The notes beneath the pieces were generated by a model. The model was not told the origin of the DNA. It ran no database searches and saw nothing but the letters and a program-made list of their open reading frames with translations. From positions 203,021 through 267,020 of the forward strand of contig JANFAH010000070.1 of assembly GCA_024663395.1 (NCBI GenBank): a DNA stretch of 64,000 bases, written 5' to 3'. The stretch comes from Pisolithus tinctorius. Its lineage: Eukaryota > Basidiomycota > Agaricomycetes > Boletales > Pisolithaceae. How positions within the stretch are numbered: the stretch's first letter is position 1; every line of letters starts with the position of its first letter. This document shows positions 35,674 to 46,938 of this stretch, piece by piece. The translations under genes and the position numbers were made by a program.

Positions 35674-38600
35674 CTATGATGCTGCCGCAGCTCGCTGTGT
35701 CCACTCAATTGCTCTCTGTTTCACGGTAGCAGCACCCTCGTCGTCACCTATCTTGTGCTCGAGGTTTAACCACTTCTTGAAGAAGGACCTTGGTGAAGTT
35801 AGCACGAGATGGAAGATCAACCCAAAAAAATACGTACTTGGCCTTGTGGCTCGTCATCTTGATGGCGAGAACACGGCCGAAGATGTTCCTATGTTCAATT
35901 GAGTAACGTCACTTTCAGCTTCAAGATGCACCAAGTACCGCAAGTGTTGGATATCCTCTTGTTTTGCTTCCATGTCCATGTAGATAGACCAAAGATCCCA
36001 CCGTTTGGGGTGCGAATCCACGATGCCTTCGAAGATGGTCCTACCACGCTCGGGATCCCCGAGCTTATATTCCATTTGCGCGAATTTTGATATTGTTTTG
36101 ATATCTGATATGCGAGAGTATGAGCAAGGTGACTGAAATATCGGTCCCTCTACCTACGTTTTTGCTTGTCTAAACTTTGCAAGGAACGCGGGAGCAATTT
36201 GCGAGCCTCTTCGAGTTGTCCGCGTCGCAGGTAGTGCTCAGCGAATAATGTCCACACTTTCGAGCTTTGCCCAAATTTCTTGCACGTCCGCTTGTATTGC
36301 TCCTCAGCTTTCTGTGTAAAGGTAAGCAAGCAAGTTCCGCGCACAAATTTCTGATAGCAAACCTCGTATCTTTGGCTATCTTCGAAAATAACCGCAAGTC
36401 GAAGATGGACCGTTTTCGAGTCGTTATGTCGCGCTGCATCCTTGAAGACTGCTTCCATCGTCGTGTCTGAACCGTAAGTGTTCTCTATATTGAGTAAAGC
36501 TATCCAAACGTTGAGCCTCTCCTGTTCCTCGCGGAAGTTAATAGTCTGGACTGCACGTCTGCCGATTGCCCGAGCCTTGTCTATCTCGGACATCTGCAGG
36601 TAGAAGGACATGTATTGGATCCACAGGTAAGAGGAATTGGGAGACCCCAATAACAGCCTTTCAAAATCAGCAGAAGATTCGGGAACCTTGGTGTGCATAT
36701 CTGCGGTCAAGTCTTGTTGGATTTCTTTCCGCTTCCTTCTCCTTCGTTTCTTCTTCCTTGACTCGGTTTCGTCCTCACTACAGCTTCCAGGCCCGGAGTC
36801 CTCTGATATCACATCCCCGGAAAACCACTGGAATCCTTCGAGTTTGAGAGGGACCTGCCTCTTCTGACTCAAAACGGACGGTTCCTCGGGTTGATTCTCG
36901 ATACTGATACCCCGCTGATCGTCCTCTCCATCGTCTTCAGTGGCCTCTTCCAAGTTCTCTTCCGTAGATTGGTCGGACATGTGGCTAGGGTCGTTCTCTT
37001 CTTCTATCTCAGCTTCACTTGCAGAACTGCCATCTCCTTTCAAGCTTTGATCATCTTTGACCTCTATATCCTCATCCCCCGCGAAATAAGATGGCTTTAG
37101 GCCCAGCGACAATTGCTTCTTTTCTGAGTCGAGGGAAAGGATGATGGCCCTGACTCTATCGCCTTCCCTGAAAGTACGCAGCGCGATAGTTACATCCGCA
37201 TCCTTGTTGTCAGATAGCTGTCAAAAGTGTTGGCGGACGTCGTTGGCAAACACAGCTAGAACACACCTGCGACTTGTGGCAGAGTCCCGTAACCTTGGAA
37301 CCATCGATCACGATGAAAAGGCCATATTGCTCAATACGCTTCACCTTACCCATCACCTTCTGACCTTCTTGTAGATCATTGAAAGTTATCATCTTTGATT
37401 GGTTCCTTGCTAAATCACCCGATTTAAACGTCATTTCAACTTTCTTGTTATCGACGTCGACGCTGGAAAACCATGAGTTCTTCGAGGGGTCGGTTCATCA
37501 AACACACGTACCTAAGTATCCGGCCCTTAACCAATTGGTTGGTGACAAAACGACTTTTCCAATCCTTGATGTACTGCAAATGCGTCAGACACGCGTGTAC
37601 TTCAGTCCGTATAACCTATTTACCTCATCAAAAAGCTCCCTGATTTGAACCCTTGCATCGATGCCACGACCAATCGTAACGAAGAGGCCATGTTCAGACA
37701 CGCTCTTAATGAAACCTCTGATGGTGTCGCCCATCTTCAAGTCTTCAAAACAACTTAGCTCGCGGTCCACTGGCGGATTGGCCGAGTCTGGAGAAATTTT
37801 CGACGGTCGGGTGGATAGTGTCAGATGACTGGCGCTTTCATCAATACCTATGACTACCGCTTGCAAAACAGAGCCCACAGCGGGGAAAGGATTTCCAACT
37901 TCATAATCATCGCAAGCATCCGTAGGGTGGAAGGAGCCAGTGATGCGCGCCGATAATTTAACCGTAGTTCCAGAGCGGCCATGCCCAGTCACCCTTCCGC
38001 GAACGATTTGGCCAATGGCAACGGTATCCATGGACAAACTAGTTTTGGGTTTTGTTAACGACCCCGGCTTGCCGCCGACAACAACAAAACCTTCTTCCAC
38101 CGACGTGACCACAAGGGAATCTATAATAGTGCCCGGCTTCAATGATGTTCTAAGTTCTGGGACGGTGGTTCCGCGGATATTCGCCAGTGTAACAAAAGAA
38201 AGATGAGCACGAGCTTCAGATGGCTGTAGACTTAGTATGATGTTGGCTTTTTGAAGTTCTACGACAGCGCCTTGAACGGTGTCGCCGACAGAAAGACTAG
38301 AAACGTCGGTGACGGCTGGGCTAAAGGCAGACGTTGCTTGTCGTATGCTTGCGACAATACGCCGAGTATCCTTGCGGACGGCAATGATACGTACTTTCGT
38401 AACTTTTCCAGGGGTAAAGGCGTCTGTCAACTTCGCGCCAGTTTCACTGCACGTACGAATGCTTGAGTTAAGCTCAATGTTCGTGATCGCTAGAACTAAC
38501 CTTGCCTCGCGGGTGGGAATTGTAGCCTTGACATTGTTGAAGAATTCCACCTTCAGTCCCTTTTCTGAAACTGCGAAAATGACCCCATGGGTAACAGCGC

Positions 38601-40734
38601 CAATTTTGGCATCTTCATAGGAAGTCAGGATTGGTTGGGTAGTATCCAAAAGCGTCCTTTTAGTCGTCAAAATAACGCGGTTCCGCTCCGGTTCAACAGT
38701 GAGTACCTGAAACATACATAGGCGTTGGTTGGTAATATATACATCATAAGACTTCATGAGACTTACCCGGCATTTGATACTCGCTCCAACCTTGAATTTC
38801 TTCGCGGGATATTTGAGCGGTACGTCTGCGTAGTGGTTAGGCCATATAACGCCATCCAATCTCTCGGATATTGATACGAAAACGGCGGAATCTGTCAAAC
38901 TTTTCACTGTCCCCTTGATAACTTCCCCGACTCGAATATCCCCAACCTGTAGGAACTTCTGCAAGAAGACCGATGGCCGCAGAGAAAGTTGGAGGATCCC
39001 GTCAAACATGTGATGACCAATCACTCTTGCCTTGTGCAGAGTGGCGATTTTCCAATGGCTTGAGGTCCCAGAAAGGGTAGGCGTATGTTCATCTGACACT
39101 TGGGATATCTACAGCTTGTTCGGTCAGAATATCAAAGAGACGAGGGTCGTGGCTCACGTGTACGAAACCATCCACGGTCGGTTGTACCTCCACAAGTAAA
39201 CCCTGCTCGGGCTCCACATGTCTGACTTTCACTGAGTCCAAAGTAGTGCCGATCGGGAAAGCATCAACCAAAGAATACCCATCCAAGTCAACTGCGGCGG
39301 ATTTTACCCCGAGAGCAAGATGATGATCGGAGAGTGTAACGGAAAATCGGGGCGGCGACGTCCCGGGAATGTTATATAGTATCCTGGCTTTTACTCTTTG
39401 GCCCACCTTGGGTGTTTTCTGTGTCCGCGACTGGTGATATTCATCGGCAGTTGCATCGAAGAACCCCAGAATTTGTAAGCCAAGACCGTTGGCTGTTACT
39501 GCAGTAACCAAAGATTGAACCAGCATTCCTGGCAGCACCGAGGTTACATCGCTAACCTCCGACACCTAAATCGCATCAACAATACCGGTCACGATGAAGA
39601 TATGCCTGTGCACACCGATGTAGCAGCTAGTGTCTTTGAGTCAGTGGTGACATTGCATGTTCTTCCATTGGCAGACAAGCGGAGCACAACGATATCGATA
39701 AGACAGCCGATCCGGAATCTTTCGTCAGAACCCTCCTTGTGTGCATCCCTAAAGGATAAGAATCCTGACACCCCAGAGATACCAAGGTCTAAGATATATC
39801 CATGATCCTCGATGCTTTGAACCGCAGCGGACATGGTCTAACAACTGTCATGATTAACCGGCTTTCGTCAGAGACTCCTGTCACATACGTAGCCATCCTT
39901 CAAGTCCGACTTGCGAACCCCAGCATTAACCTCCTCGGGAACAAGACTGAGCTCCACTCGACGACTCGCCCTGACAACCTCGTCGCGCGAACGCGCGAGC
40001 CCCGTTAGGTCTGTAGTTCCAGGTGGGTGCGCATTTGTTACCACGCAGCGTACATACTGTCCTGGATGGAACAGCTCGGACAAATCTGGCACATTGTCGG
40101 CTACCACGTCATCATCTGATTCGCCAGAAGCATCACTTCGTACATCCATTGACTCTAGCAGTCGACTAAGCTGCGACGTGATTTTTGTAATGGGAACGTG
40201 AGCGACGAGTTGGTTGGGTAAAGAGACCACAAGCGCAAGGGGTTGGACGGAGACAACCTGTCCGAGAATTTTCATGCCTGGCACCATACGCTACGAACTC
40301 AATGTCAACCCACGTCAGGCGGGAAGAGAAGTTCTACTACCTTGTAATTGAGATGTTCAATGCGTAGGCCTTCCTTCTTGGAACCTTCAGGTTTGAGTTC
40401 GAGTTGGGACTTACTCTTCTTCCGATTCACTTTGGGCTTCTTCGCGTTATGAATTCGCCACGGTTCGACAAAGCATATCATCTGTTTCACTCACAGAAAG
40501 CAGTCCCTTGTCTACTTCTTTAATAGCCTCCGCCCGAATCTCCTTCTCCTCAAGAGCGGTCAAGTTAGTTCCCCCACCACGAGGGAAATCCACCTCCTCC
40601 GCCATCACCGTGGAATCCACTGGAAACGAATCCTCGCCTGGATATTTTTCATGCGACTTTCCTGACGATCCTTTGGCTTTCTTAGCTTTCCGACTAGAGG
40701 TGCCGTCTTCTAGTGCGCGCTTTTTCCCTGTCAT
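35674..40734 (-). CDS. RRP5: rRNA biogenesis protein Rrp5 (PDCD11 homologue)
   Basis: Nucleolar factor needed for early processing of both 18S and 5.8S/25S pre-rRNA. The start at 40734 gives a Lys-rich nuclear/nucleolar-type N-terminus (MTGKKRALEDGTSSRKAKKA). A long series of S1 RNA-binding repeats follows between about 40290 and 37210; examples are GMKILGQVVSVQPLALVVSL, IRVGEVIKGTVKSLTDSAVF and GDTIRGFIKSVSEHGLFVTI. An acidic linker lies at 37100-36750. C-terminal HAT/TPR-type repeats (RLLLGSPNSSYLWIQYMSFY, KRWDLWSIYMDMEAKQ) end with EWTQRAAAAS at 35674. S1 repeats followed by HAT repeats in one chain are diagnostic for Rrp5. Confidence 0.93.
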
Positions 40735-40893
40735 GTTGATGGTATGGTGCCAAGGAGTGCAGGTCCTAATATCAAGCCCAAACTTTTTCTGACGGCGTGC
40801 TGCATTCCAAATCGGGAAGCTGAAAACTCGTATTATGTAATAAGTATTCTGGGGAGTCCTCTTGTCCTGCAACTTCTCTGTCTGAAAGACGAT

Positions 40894-41772
40894 ATGGGTG
40901 AGTCTGCCGTTCCATTTCTACTACTGGTGTCATTTACGCATCTCCCAAGATTACCAGGTTGGATAATACTGTCCTAGTCACTCTTTTCCCCATTAAATCC
41001 GGGTTTTCTTCCAGAATCGCGTTGGTTCCAAGTTTGGCGGCGGTGGTGTCGCAGGTGCTTCAGAGACTAACGTGGACAGGAGGGAACGTCTGAGGAAGCT
41101 CGCCCTAGAAACGATAGACCTTGCAAAGGTATGTGACCCCTGCGATGCAACAGCAAATCTTATGTATTTCTCATGTGTCCACAGGACCCATACATTCTAC
41201 GCAATCACCTCGGTTCCCTCGAATGCCGACTCTGCTTGACGCTTCACACCAATGAAGGCTCCTACTTGGCTCACACCCAAGGTAAAAAACATCAGACCAA
41301 CCTTGCCAGGCGTGCTGCCCGGGATGCTAAGGAGACGCAGCTCATGGTTGCACCCACTCAAAGCAGTGTCCAGCGAAAAGTCTTCCTCAAAATCGGTCGC
41401 CCAGGCTATCGGGTGACTAAGGTCCGCGACAGAGACACTGGTAAAGAAGGCATGATGGTGCAAGTACACCTTCCCCAAATAAAGCCTGGTGTTATCCCCC
41501 GACGGCGATTCATGAGTGCATGGGAACAAAAGAGGGAACCCCCCAATAAAGCCTACCAATACTTGATCGTAAGGCTAGTCAATTTCTCTACTGTGAACGT
41601 TGCTCATCCATTCGCGAAGGTCGCATCGGAGCCGTATGAGACTATCGCATTCCGTATTCCAGCTCGAGAGATCGAAGACGAGGCAGATGACGCTGGATAC
41701 TGGAACTGGTCACATTGGGACCCAGACACTAAGCAGTACAGTTTCCAGTTTATGTTCCGTCTCTCTTACTAA
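40894..41772 (+). CDS. SF3A2: Splicing factor 3A subunit 2 (SF3A2, Prp11 homologue)
   Basis: U2 snRNP SF3a component. CDS join(40894..40897,40950..40957,41015..41128,41185..41568,41620..41772), 220 residues, with the frame closing exactly. The N-terminus assembles as MDYQNRVGSKFGGGGVA only through a 4-nt first coding exon and an 8-nt microexon; it matches the conserved family start. Then come RRERLRKLALETIDLAKDPY and the matrin-type zinc finger (CRLCLTLHTNEGSYLAHTQG, KHQTNLARRAA). The C-terminal part has AYQYLIVASEPYETIAFRIP. The Pro-rich tail of animal SF3A2 is absent, as in fungi. It is divergent from RRP5 with 159 bp between starts. Confidence 0.93.
40950..40957 (+). other. 8-nt microexon in SF3A2
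   Basis: ATTACCAG lies between introns 40898-40949 (52 nt) and 40958-41014 (57 nt). With the preceding ATGG it encodes MDYQ, the conserved SF3A2 start. Confidence 0.85.
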
Positions 41773-41815
41773 GTTGTACTTCATGGAGCTGCCAGTTCTC
41801 ATGTAATACGTAAGT

Positions 41816-42334
41816 AGGTTTATACTCCATGTTGCACTCAACAAATCCGTCATGCTTGAATGCTCTGGTGTAAGACACGCTGATAACTTCTCGGGGATGC
41901 CGTGTGACTATTAACTTGGAGATTTCTCACCACAAAGATCTCCCGACGAGTCGTAAATGACACGGTCTGGTCCAAGCTGCCTCCAGTATACACATACCCT
42001 TACTCCAGAGGATATTCGAAGAATTCCCTACTGCACGAGAGGAAGGGGAAATCCTACAACGCTCGGTTAGTCATGGCAACTCTTGGACCTATGACGTTGT
42101 ACCTCGTAGTCTTTGTACTAGTGAGGTATTCCCTATTGACCTTGTGTCTCTTGAAGTGTTGTACAGCATTTATGTAACTTGCCCCGCACTGCCACTCTCG
42201 GCCTGAGAGACGGCGTTATAGATGTCTGTAGAAGTGTAGTAATTGCTACCGCAAGTACAACCCCCGGGTTGCCGGTCCATCAAAGCGGCTGCCGCGACTA
42301 CTGCCAATAGCAGAACGAGCACACGAGAATGCAT
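41816..42334 (-). pseudogene. Decayed guanyl-specific RNase (T1/N1 family) copy
   Basis: The signal peptide and first exon are intact (MHSRVLVLLLAVVAAAAL, then CTCGSNYYTSTDIY). Downstream it is broken. A base is missing in the codon for the catalytic His of YPHQY and the next codon is TAG (CAG in the sister copy). TAA replaces CAA after EYPLE, the THTG active-site segment is lost, and the terminal stop is changed. The first intron starts GCAAGT instead of GTAAGG. Its parent-like sister at 42982-43500 is intact. Breaks are described only; no repaired sequence is given. Confidence 0.82.
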
Positions 42335-42780
42335 GGGGATTGGCTCCTGGAAGTACTACCAGGTGAATTTATTAGACAACCCCTCTTGACAGCATGAGAA
42401 CTATTCCCTCGAGTCTCCTCTTCCTCGGCAAAGGGGGGAGTACGGTATCCGTCTTCCTGGACACACGTGCGTGGTTCAGCCAAGTCGTACCTGGTAAAGA
42501 CTGGCAAGAGCTGCACGCGTAACTGGGTTGACAGGTTTTCTGACGGCCCGTACATGCGGCGGCCTAATAGGGAAGACATTGTGAGTATGTGCAGGGGAGC
42601 CGCGCACCAGCGCATTCGCATGGAAACGATTAGCTGTGATCCCATCGATCTCTGGCAACCATGTGCTCTTTGAGTTTGTCGTGCTAGCCCCCGACCCACC
42701 GTTGTTGAAGACGAATAGATAAGCTAGATCATAATGGAAGAAGCGTAACGCATTCCTTTTTACCAGGACACCCACTTATA
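42335..42780. other. Duplicated intergenic segment of the left unit
   Basis: No gene. The segment matches 43501-43960 and represents the copied upstream region of the RNase gene, with scattered substitutions. Confidence 0.6.
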
Positions 42781-42789
42781 CATAACCCC

Positions 42790-42945
42790 CCTCTTAACAC
42801 CTCTTGAGAGAATCTCCGCGATTCAATTGGGAGAGCAGTTCACAAACAGCCATTCACCGGCGGGCTGAACCCTGTTCCTCTCCTTCTCCAGTTCCATGTC
42901 ACAGTTAAGGACCAAGTGAGCCACGTACTCGACGGGACTACAAGT
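42790..42945 (-). pseudogene. P450 3'-end fragment in the left duplication unit
   Basis: On the minus strand it reads AHLVLNCDMELE then GEWLFVNCSPN followed by TGA, against AYLVLNYDMKLED and DEWLFVNCSPNRT in the intact P450 at 43999-44130. The Arg codon CGA has become TGA. No heme-binding region or upstream exons are present, so this is a truncated duplicate tail. Confidence 0.8.
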
Positions 42946-42981
42946 TTGAATGTAATACATACGATGTATAATGAGTTTGTA

Positions 42982-43500
<519 letters not shown>

Positions 43501-43998
43501 GGTGGTCTGACTCCTGAGAGCACCACCACCATGGTGACTTCACAGGACAAACCCCTTTGTAGCATGGGAACTACTCGCTGAAGCCTTCTTCCTTGGAAAA
43601 GGTTGTGAGTGTGGTATTCGTCTTCCTGGACGCACGTGCGTGGTTCAGCCAAGTCGCACTCGATGAAAAATGGCAAGAGTTGCACCCGCGACTGCGTTGA
43701 CAAATTTTCTGGCAGTCCATACACGCGGTGGTCAGAAGGAAGACACAGAGCACATGCAGAGAAGCCGCATAACAAGGCATTTGCATCGACACGATCAACA
43801 TCGGTCACTCCCATCGGTCTCTTGCGACCATGTACTCGTTGAAGTTGTCGTGCCCAGCCACCAGCATCAGCTTGTGCAACCCTGACTTTCGGTTATTTCA
43901 CGCCGAGGAAAATAAATAGATAAGCTAGATCATAATGGAATAAGAGCAGGGTAGCTCTTTTTACCAGGACACCTACTTATACGTAACCTCCTCCCCTC
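43501..43998 (-). promoter_or_regulatory. Upstream region of the RNase gene with GATA-like block
   Basis: About 500 bases between the RNase start and the P450 stop. The stretch AGATAAGCTAGATCATAATG near 43917 is kept in the other unit near 42717. GATAA is the core of fungal GATA-factor (nitrogen regulation) sites, so regulation by such factors is possible (inference only). Confidence 0.3.
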
Positions 43999-46018
43999 TT
44001 AGCACTTCTTGAACAGAATTTCCGCGGTTCGGTTGGGAGAGCAATTCACGAACAGCCACTCATCTGGGGGCCGAACCCCGTCCTCTAGTTTCATGTCATA
44101 GTTGAGAACTAAGTAGGCCATCATGGCTGTCATCGTCGTTGTGGCGAAAGACCGCCCTGGGCTGCACCAAATGGTCAGACTCATATCTTCAGACGTCTGT
44201 CAGGCTACGTACCATGCTCGTTTGCCTTGGCCAAAATTAAGGGCAGACAAACGCATGGAGAAACGTTCAGACTTTGTCATTGCCCCCTGATGCATTGCGT
44301 AAAACCTGAATGGTTCAAACTCATCGGGGTTTGGGTAGTATTGATCGTCGAGAGACATGGTCGTTGGAGACATGGCTAAGTGAGTGCCTGCTGGGATTCT
44401 AGTCCCATCCGAAAATATGATGTCTTCCATGGCCTTTCGTACCACCGGCGCTGGCAATACAAGTGTTAGTCGGGTACAGGGAATAATGAGGCTATAATCG
44501 TACTTAAGCAGGTGCAGCTCACCCTCTGACTTTCCTTCAAAAAACTATCTACTTTCGGTAGCTGTGACATGGAGTCCTGCGTCCAACCGTACTGACCAAC
44601 CACACCCTTCACCTCTTCCCTTAGAGGCTCTATGTACTGCGGGTGGGCTGCAAGGTTAAATAATGCATGGGCAAAGCTCTGGAACGGACATGTGGGATTA
44701 TCCAAACGTGGCATGTATGCACACTCGCCTGAGCTGATGTATGCAAGGATGCAAAATTTAGCACCAAAATACGCAGCGCAATACTACGGAGGTTGCGGTC
44801 TTCTGGGGAGGATACATCGATGAGCCAGCTGAGCATATCGTTCTGCTCCGAAATAGCCGAGTTTGATATGTTATCAGGCGCGTCATCTCCACACACGTAC
44901 CGGTCTTCCGGGCCAATTATTTCCAAAGAACTTCTCTTTCTTCAAGCGCTCGTCTACGATAGGCCGAAGCATTTCCATGCAGTGCCTCAGGCTGCTGGGT
45001 GTGTTGGTCAACAAACGACCAATAACTCTGCGAGGTATGTCTGCACGATTGCGTTGTCGTTGAAGCTGGTACACCTACGGACGAAGTAGCTTGGGGAAGA
45101 TATTGATTACAGTGGCCCGCGTTGCCACTTGTAAAGCAAATTTCAATTGGATTTTTTCAAATTCGGGGGACTGGCCTGCAAACTTCGCTCAACACGTGTG
45201 CGGTGCGAGGGTGCTGATAAACCATACAGATTGGGAACCCAACAAAGACGCGGTTGCTTGCACGGCACGTTGCTTTCATTGCCGCGGAGTATGCTCCTAC
45301 CCTTACCCAACCTGCGGATGGGTTAACAAGAGCTTTTTGTGATGCCGAACATGTGATCGCTTACCGTGCTCTTGAAAAGGAACAAGTTCGTCGAAGACAA
45401 GGCGTATCTCTTCAAATATTCTGGGGAAGAGTTCTTCAAAGTTGCGTTTGAGGTGCTCCCGTACCACCTGAACATGATACGGATGTTCTTGTGCTTCAAG
45501 ACCGAATGTGTACTTCACTTGCAGGATCTGGACCACAGTTACGAATCATGTTAGCTACAGTCGGGCATGCCAACGTACGTCCTGCATAGCATGATCAAAG
45601 GACAGCTTTTCGTCGGGAATTTTGCAAAGTTCGTCCACAAAACGTGGACCTGATACCACTACCATCCATCGGTCTATCATTGGGACCTTGAAGAATCCTT
45701 CCTTGTTCTGATACATGTTCAGGGGCACCAAAGAATGTGATGATGAAGAGACGTGACCCACCTGCTCGTATCCTTTCCGTATCATATGTTTTGCATGCAG
45801 AATAAACCTGACAGCTCCGTAGTACGAGGTGAGGTGTCCAGAGGGCCCGACGGAGGGTATGTAGTCCAGCTACGAAGAGAGGCATTGACGACGGAAAGGG
45901 ACTCAGAGACGAAACACGACATGCCTTTGACCAACGCGTGCGATCGATCCCCACTACAATGGCCAGGGTGACTGCGAGAGCGCAAGCGGAGAGAGTTATC
46001 CCGTCCATGAGCTGTGAG
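43999..46018 (-). CDS. Cytochrome P450 monooxygenase
   Basis: The N-terminal membrane anchor (GITLSACALAVTLAIVVGI) begins near 46018; a Met at 46038 is an alternative. Then come YQNKEGFFKVPMIDRWMVVV, helix C/D segments, FASLHTSAQ of helix I (AGTxT-like position), and FLKESQR (ExxR) near 44540. PNPDEFEPFRF follows, and the heme loop FGQGKRACPGR appears when an intron at about 44160-44210 is removed, placing the Cys ligand. The C-terminus is DEWLFVNCSPNRT. Numerous introns are present. The group is the fungal CYP family acting on terpenoids or other secondary metabolites. The substrate is unknown. Its 3' end is duplicated in the unit to the left. Confidence 0.85.
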
Positions 46019-46038
46019 CAAGGGTACAAGAGGTTCAT

Positions 46039-46938
46039 TTCAGAAGGGGCTTCGTGAAGTTAAATATTTATGTCGGAGAATTGAAAGCGATAACGTCGAT
46101 TTAGAGTTGGAGTGCGTTCAGTCCCCGGCTAGCCACATTAAGTTTCTCGTATGTAAATTAAACCCGAGCAGTGGCGCTGGGGATGTTGGCCGTCGGGATT
46201 GTTTTGGTCGTGAGGGTAATTGGCAAAGGACATCTCTTTTTTCGGGGTACAAGAAGTAGCACGGCGATCGCCCATGACTACCAGTTACTACTGACCAAAC
46301 ACTGAGGGAAACTGAGGAACAAACGGGATTAGGTTCATCAGTCAAACACGTTTCAGATTTTGGAGCGTGCGCCGGGCAGACGACCAGAGGCCTGTGCGAA
46401 ATCAATCACCCACCAGGAGGGAAATGAAGGCGGTTCTGACGTCGTCAGATCAGAGAGGCAGCACATTTCCGCGTTTTTGGGATGACTGAGGCGATAAATG
46501 TCCGCACCTAACGAACGGATCACAGGGCCCACATCCGCATGTCGCAATCTCTGGCAAATCGAGGCTGTTTGCGTGAACATTCCGTTCTCCGCCTCGCACT
46601 CCTTATGGAGCGGAAGTGAAAGCGCACTATCTAGTTGGAGCAATTACTTTCTCGATGTGCGGCCAGATGAGTAGTACAACAAATGAAAAAACCACACGAG
46701 AGAACTTTTCGCTAGGTATGCGGCTTGACATGGGCCACGCCCTGACTATTGTTATCCCGTGGAAATCTTCCGGATCTCAGTCGACTGCGTTGACTTAGCC
46801 ACTTCAAGGTGATATGATATGTATATATGTATCTGATATGTAACTCAGTCCTATAATGCATTTAATGATGGAGAAGACCGCTGCTTAATAATCTGGCCAG
46901 TCAATTTCCGCCCTGAAGAAGTGATAAAATTCTCCCCC
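46039..46938. other. Intergenic, no convincing gene
   Basis: About 900 bases between the P450 start and the end of the proline-rich gene. Minus-strand open frames of 95-96 codons at 46118-46405 and 46353-46643 show no recognisable domain. A TATG/ATAT-rich stretch lies at 46810-46845. Confidence 0.4.

Noticed and set aside
43600..43815. Open frames on both strands between the RNase gene and the P450
   Set aside because: They exist in both duplicated units but with different stops and no domain; this is copied non-coding sequence.
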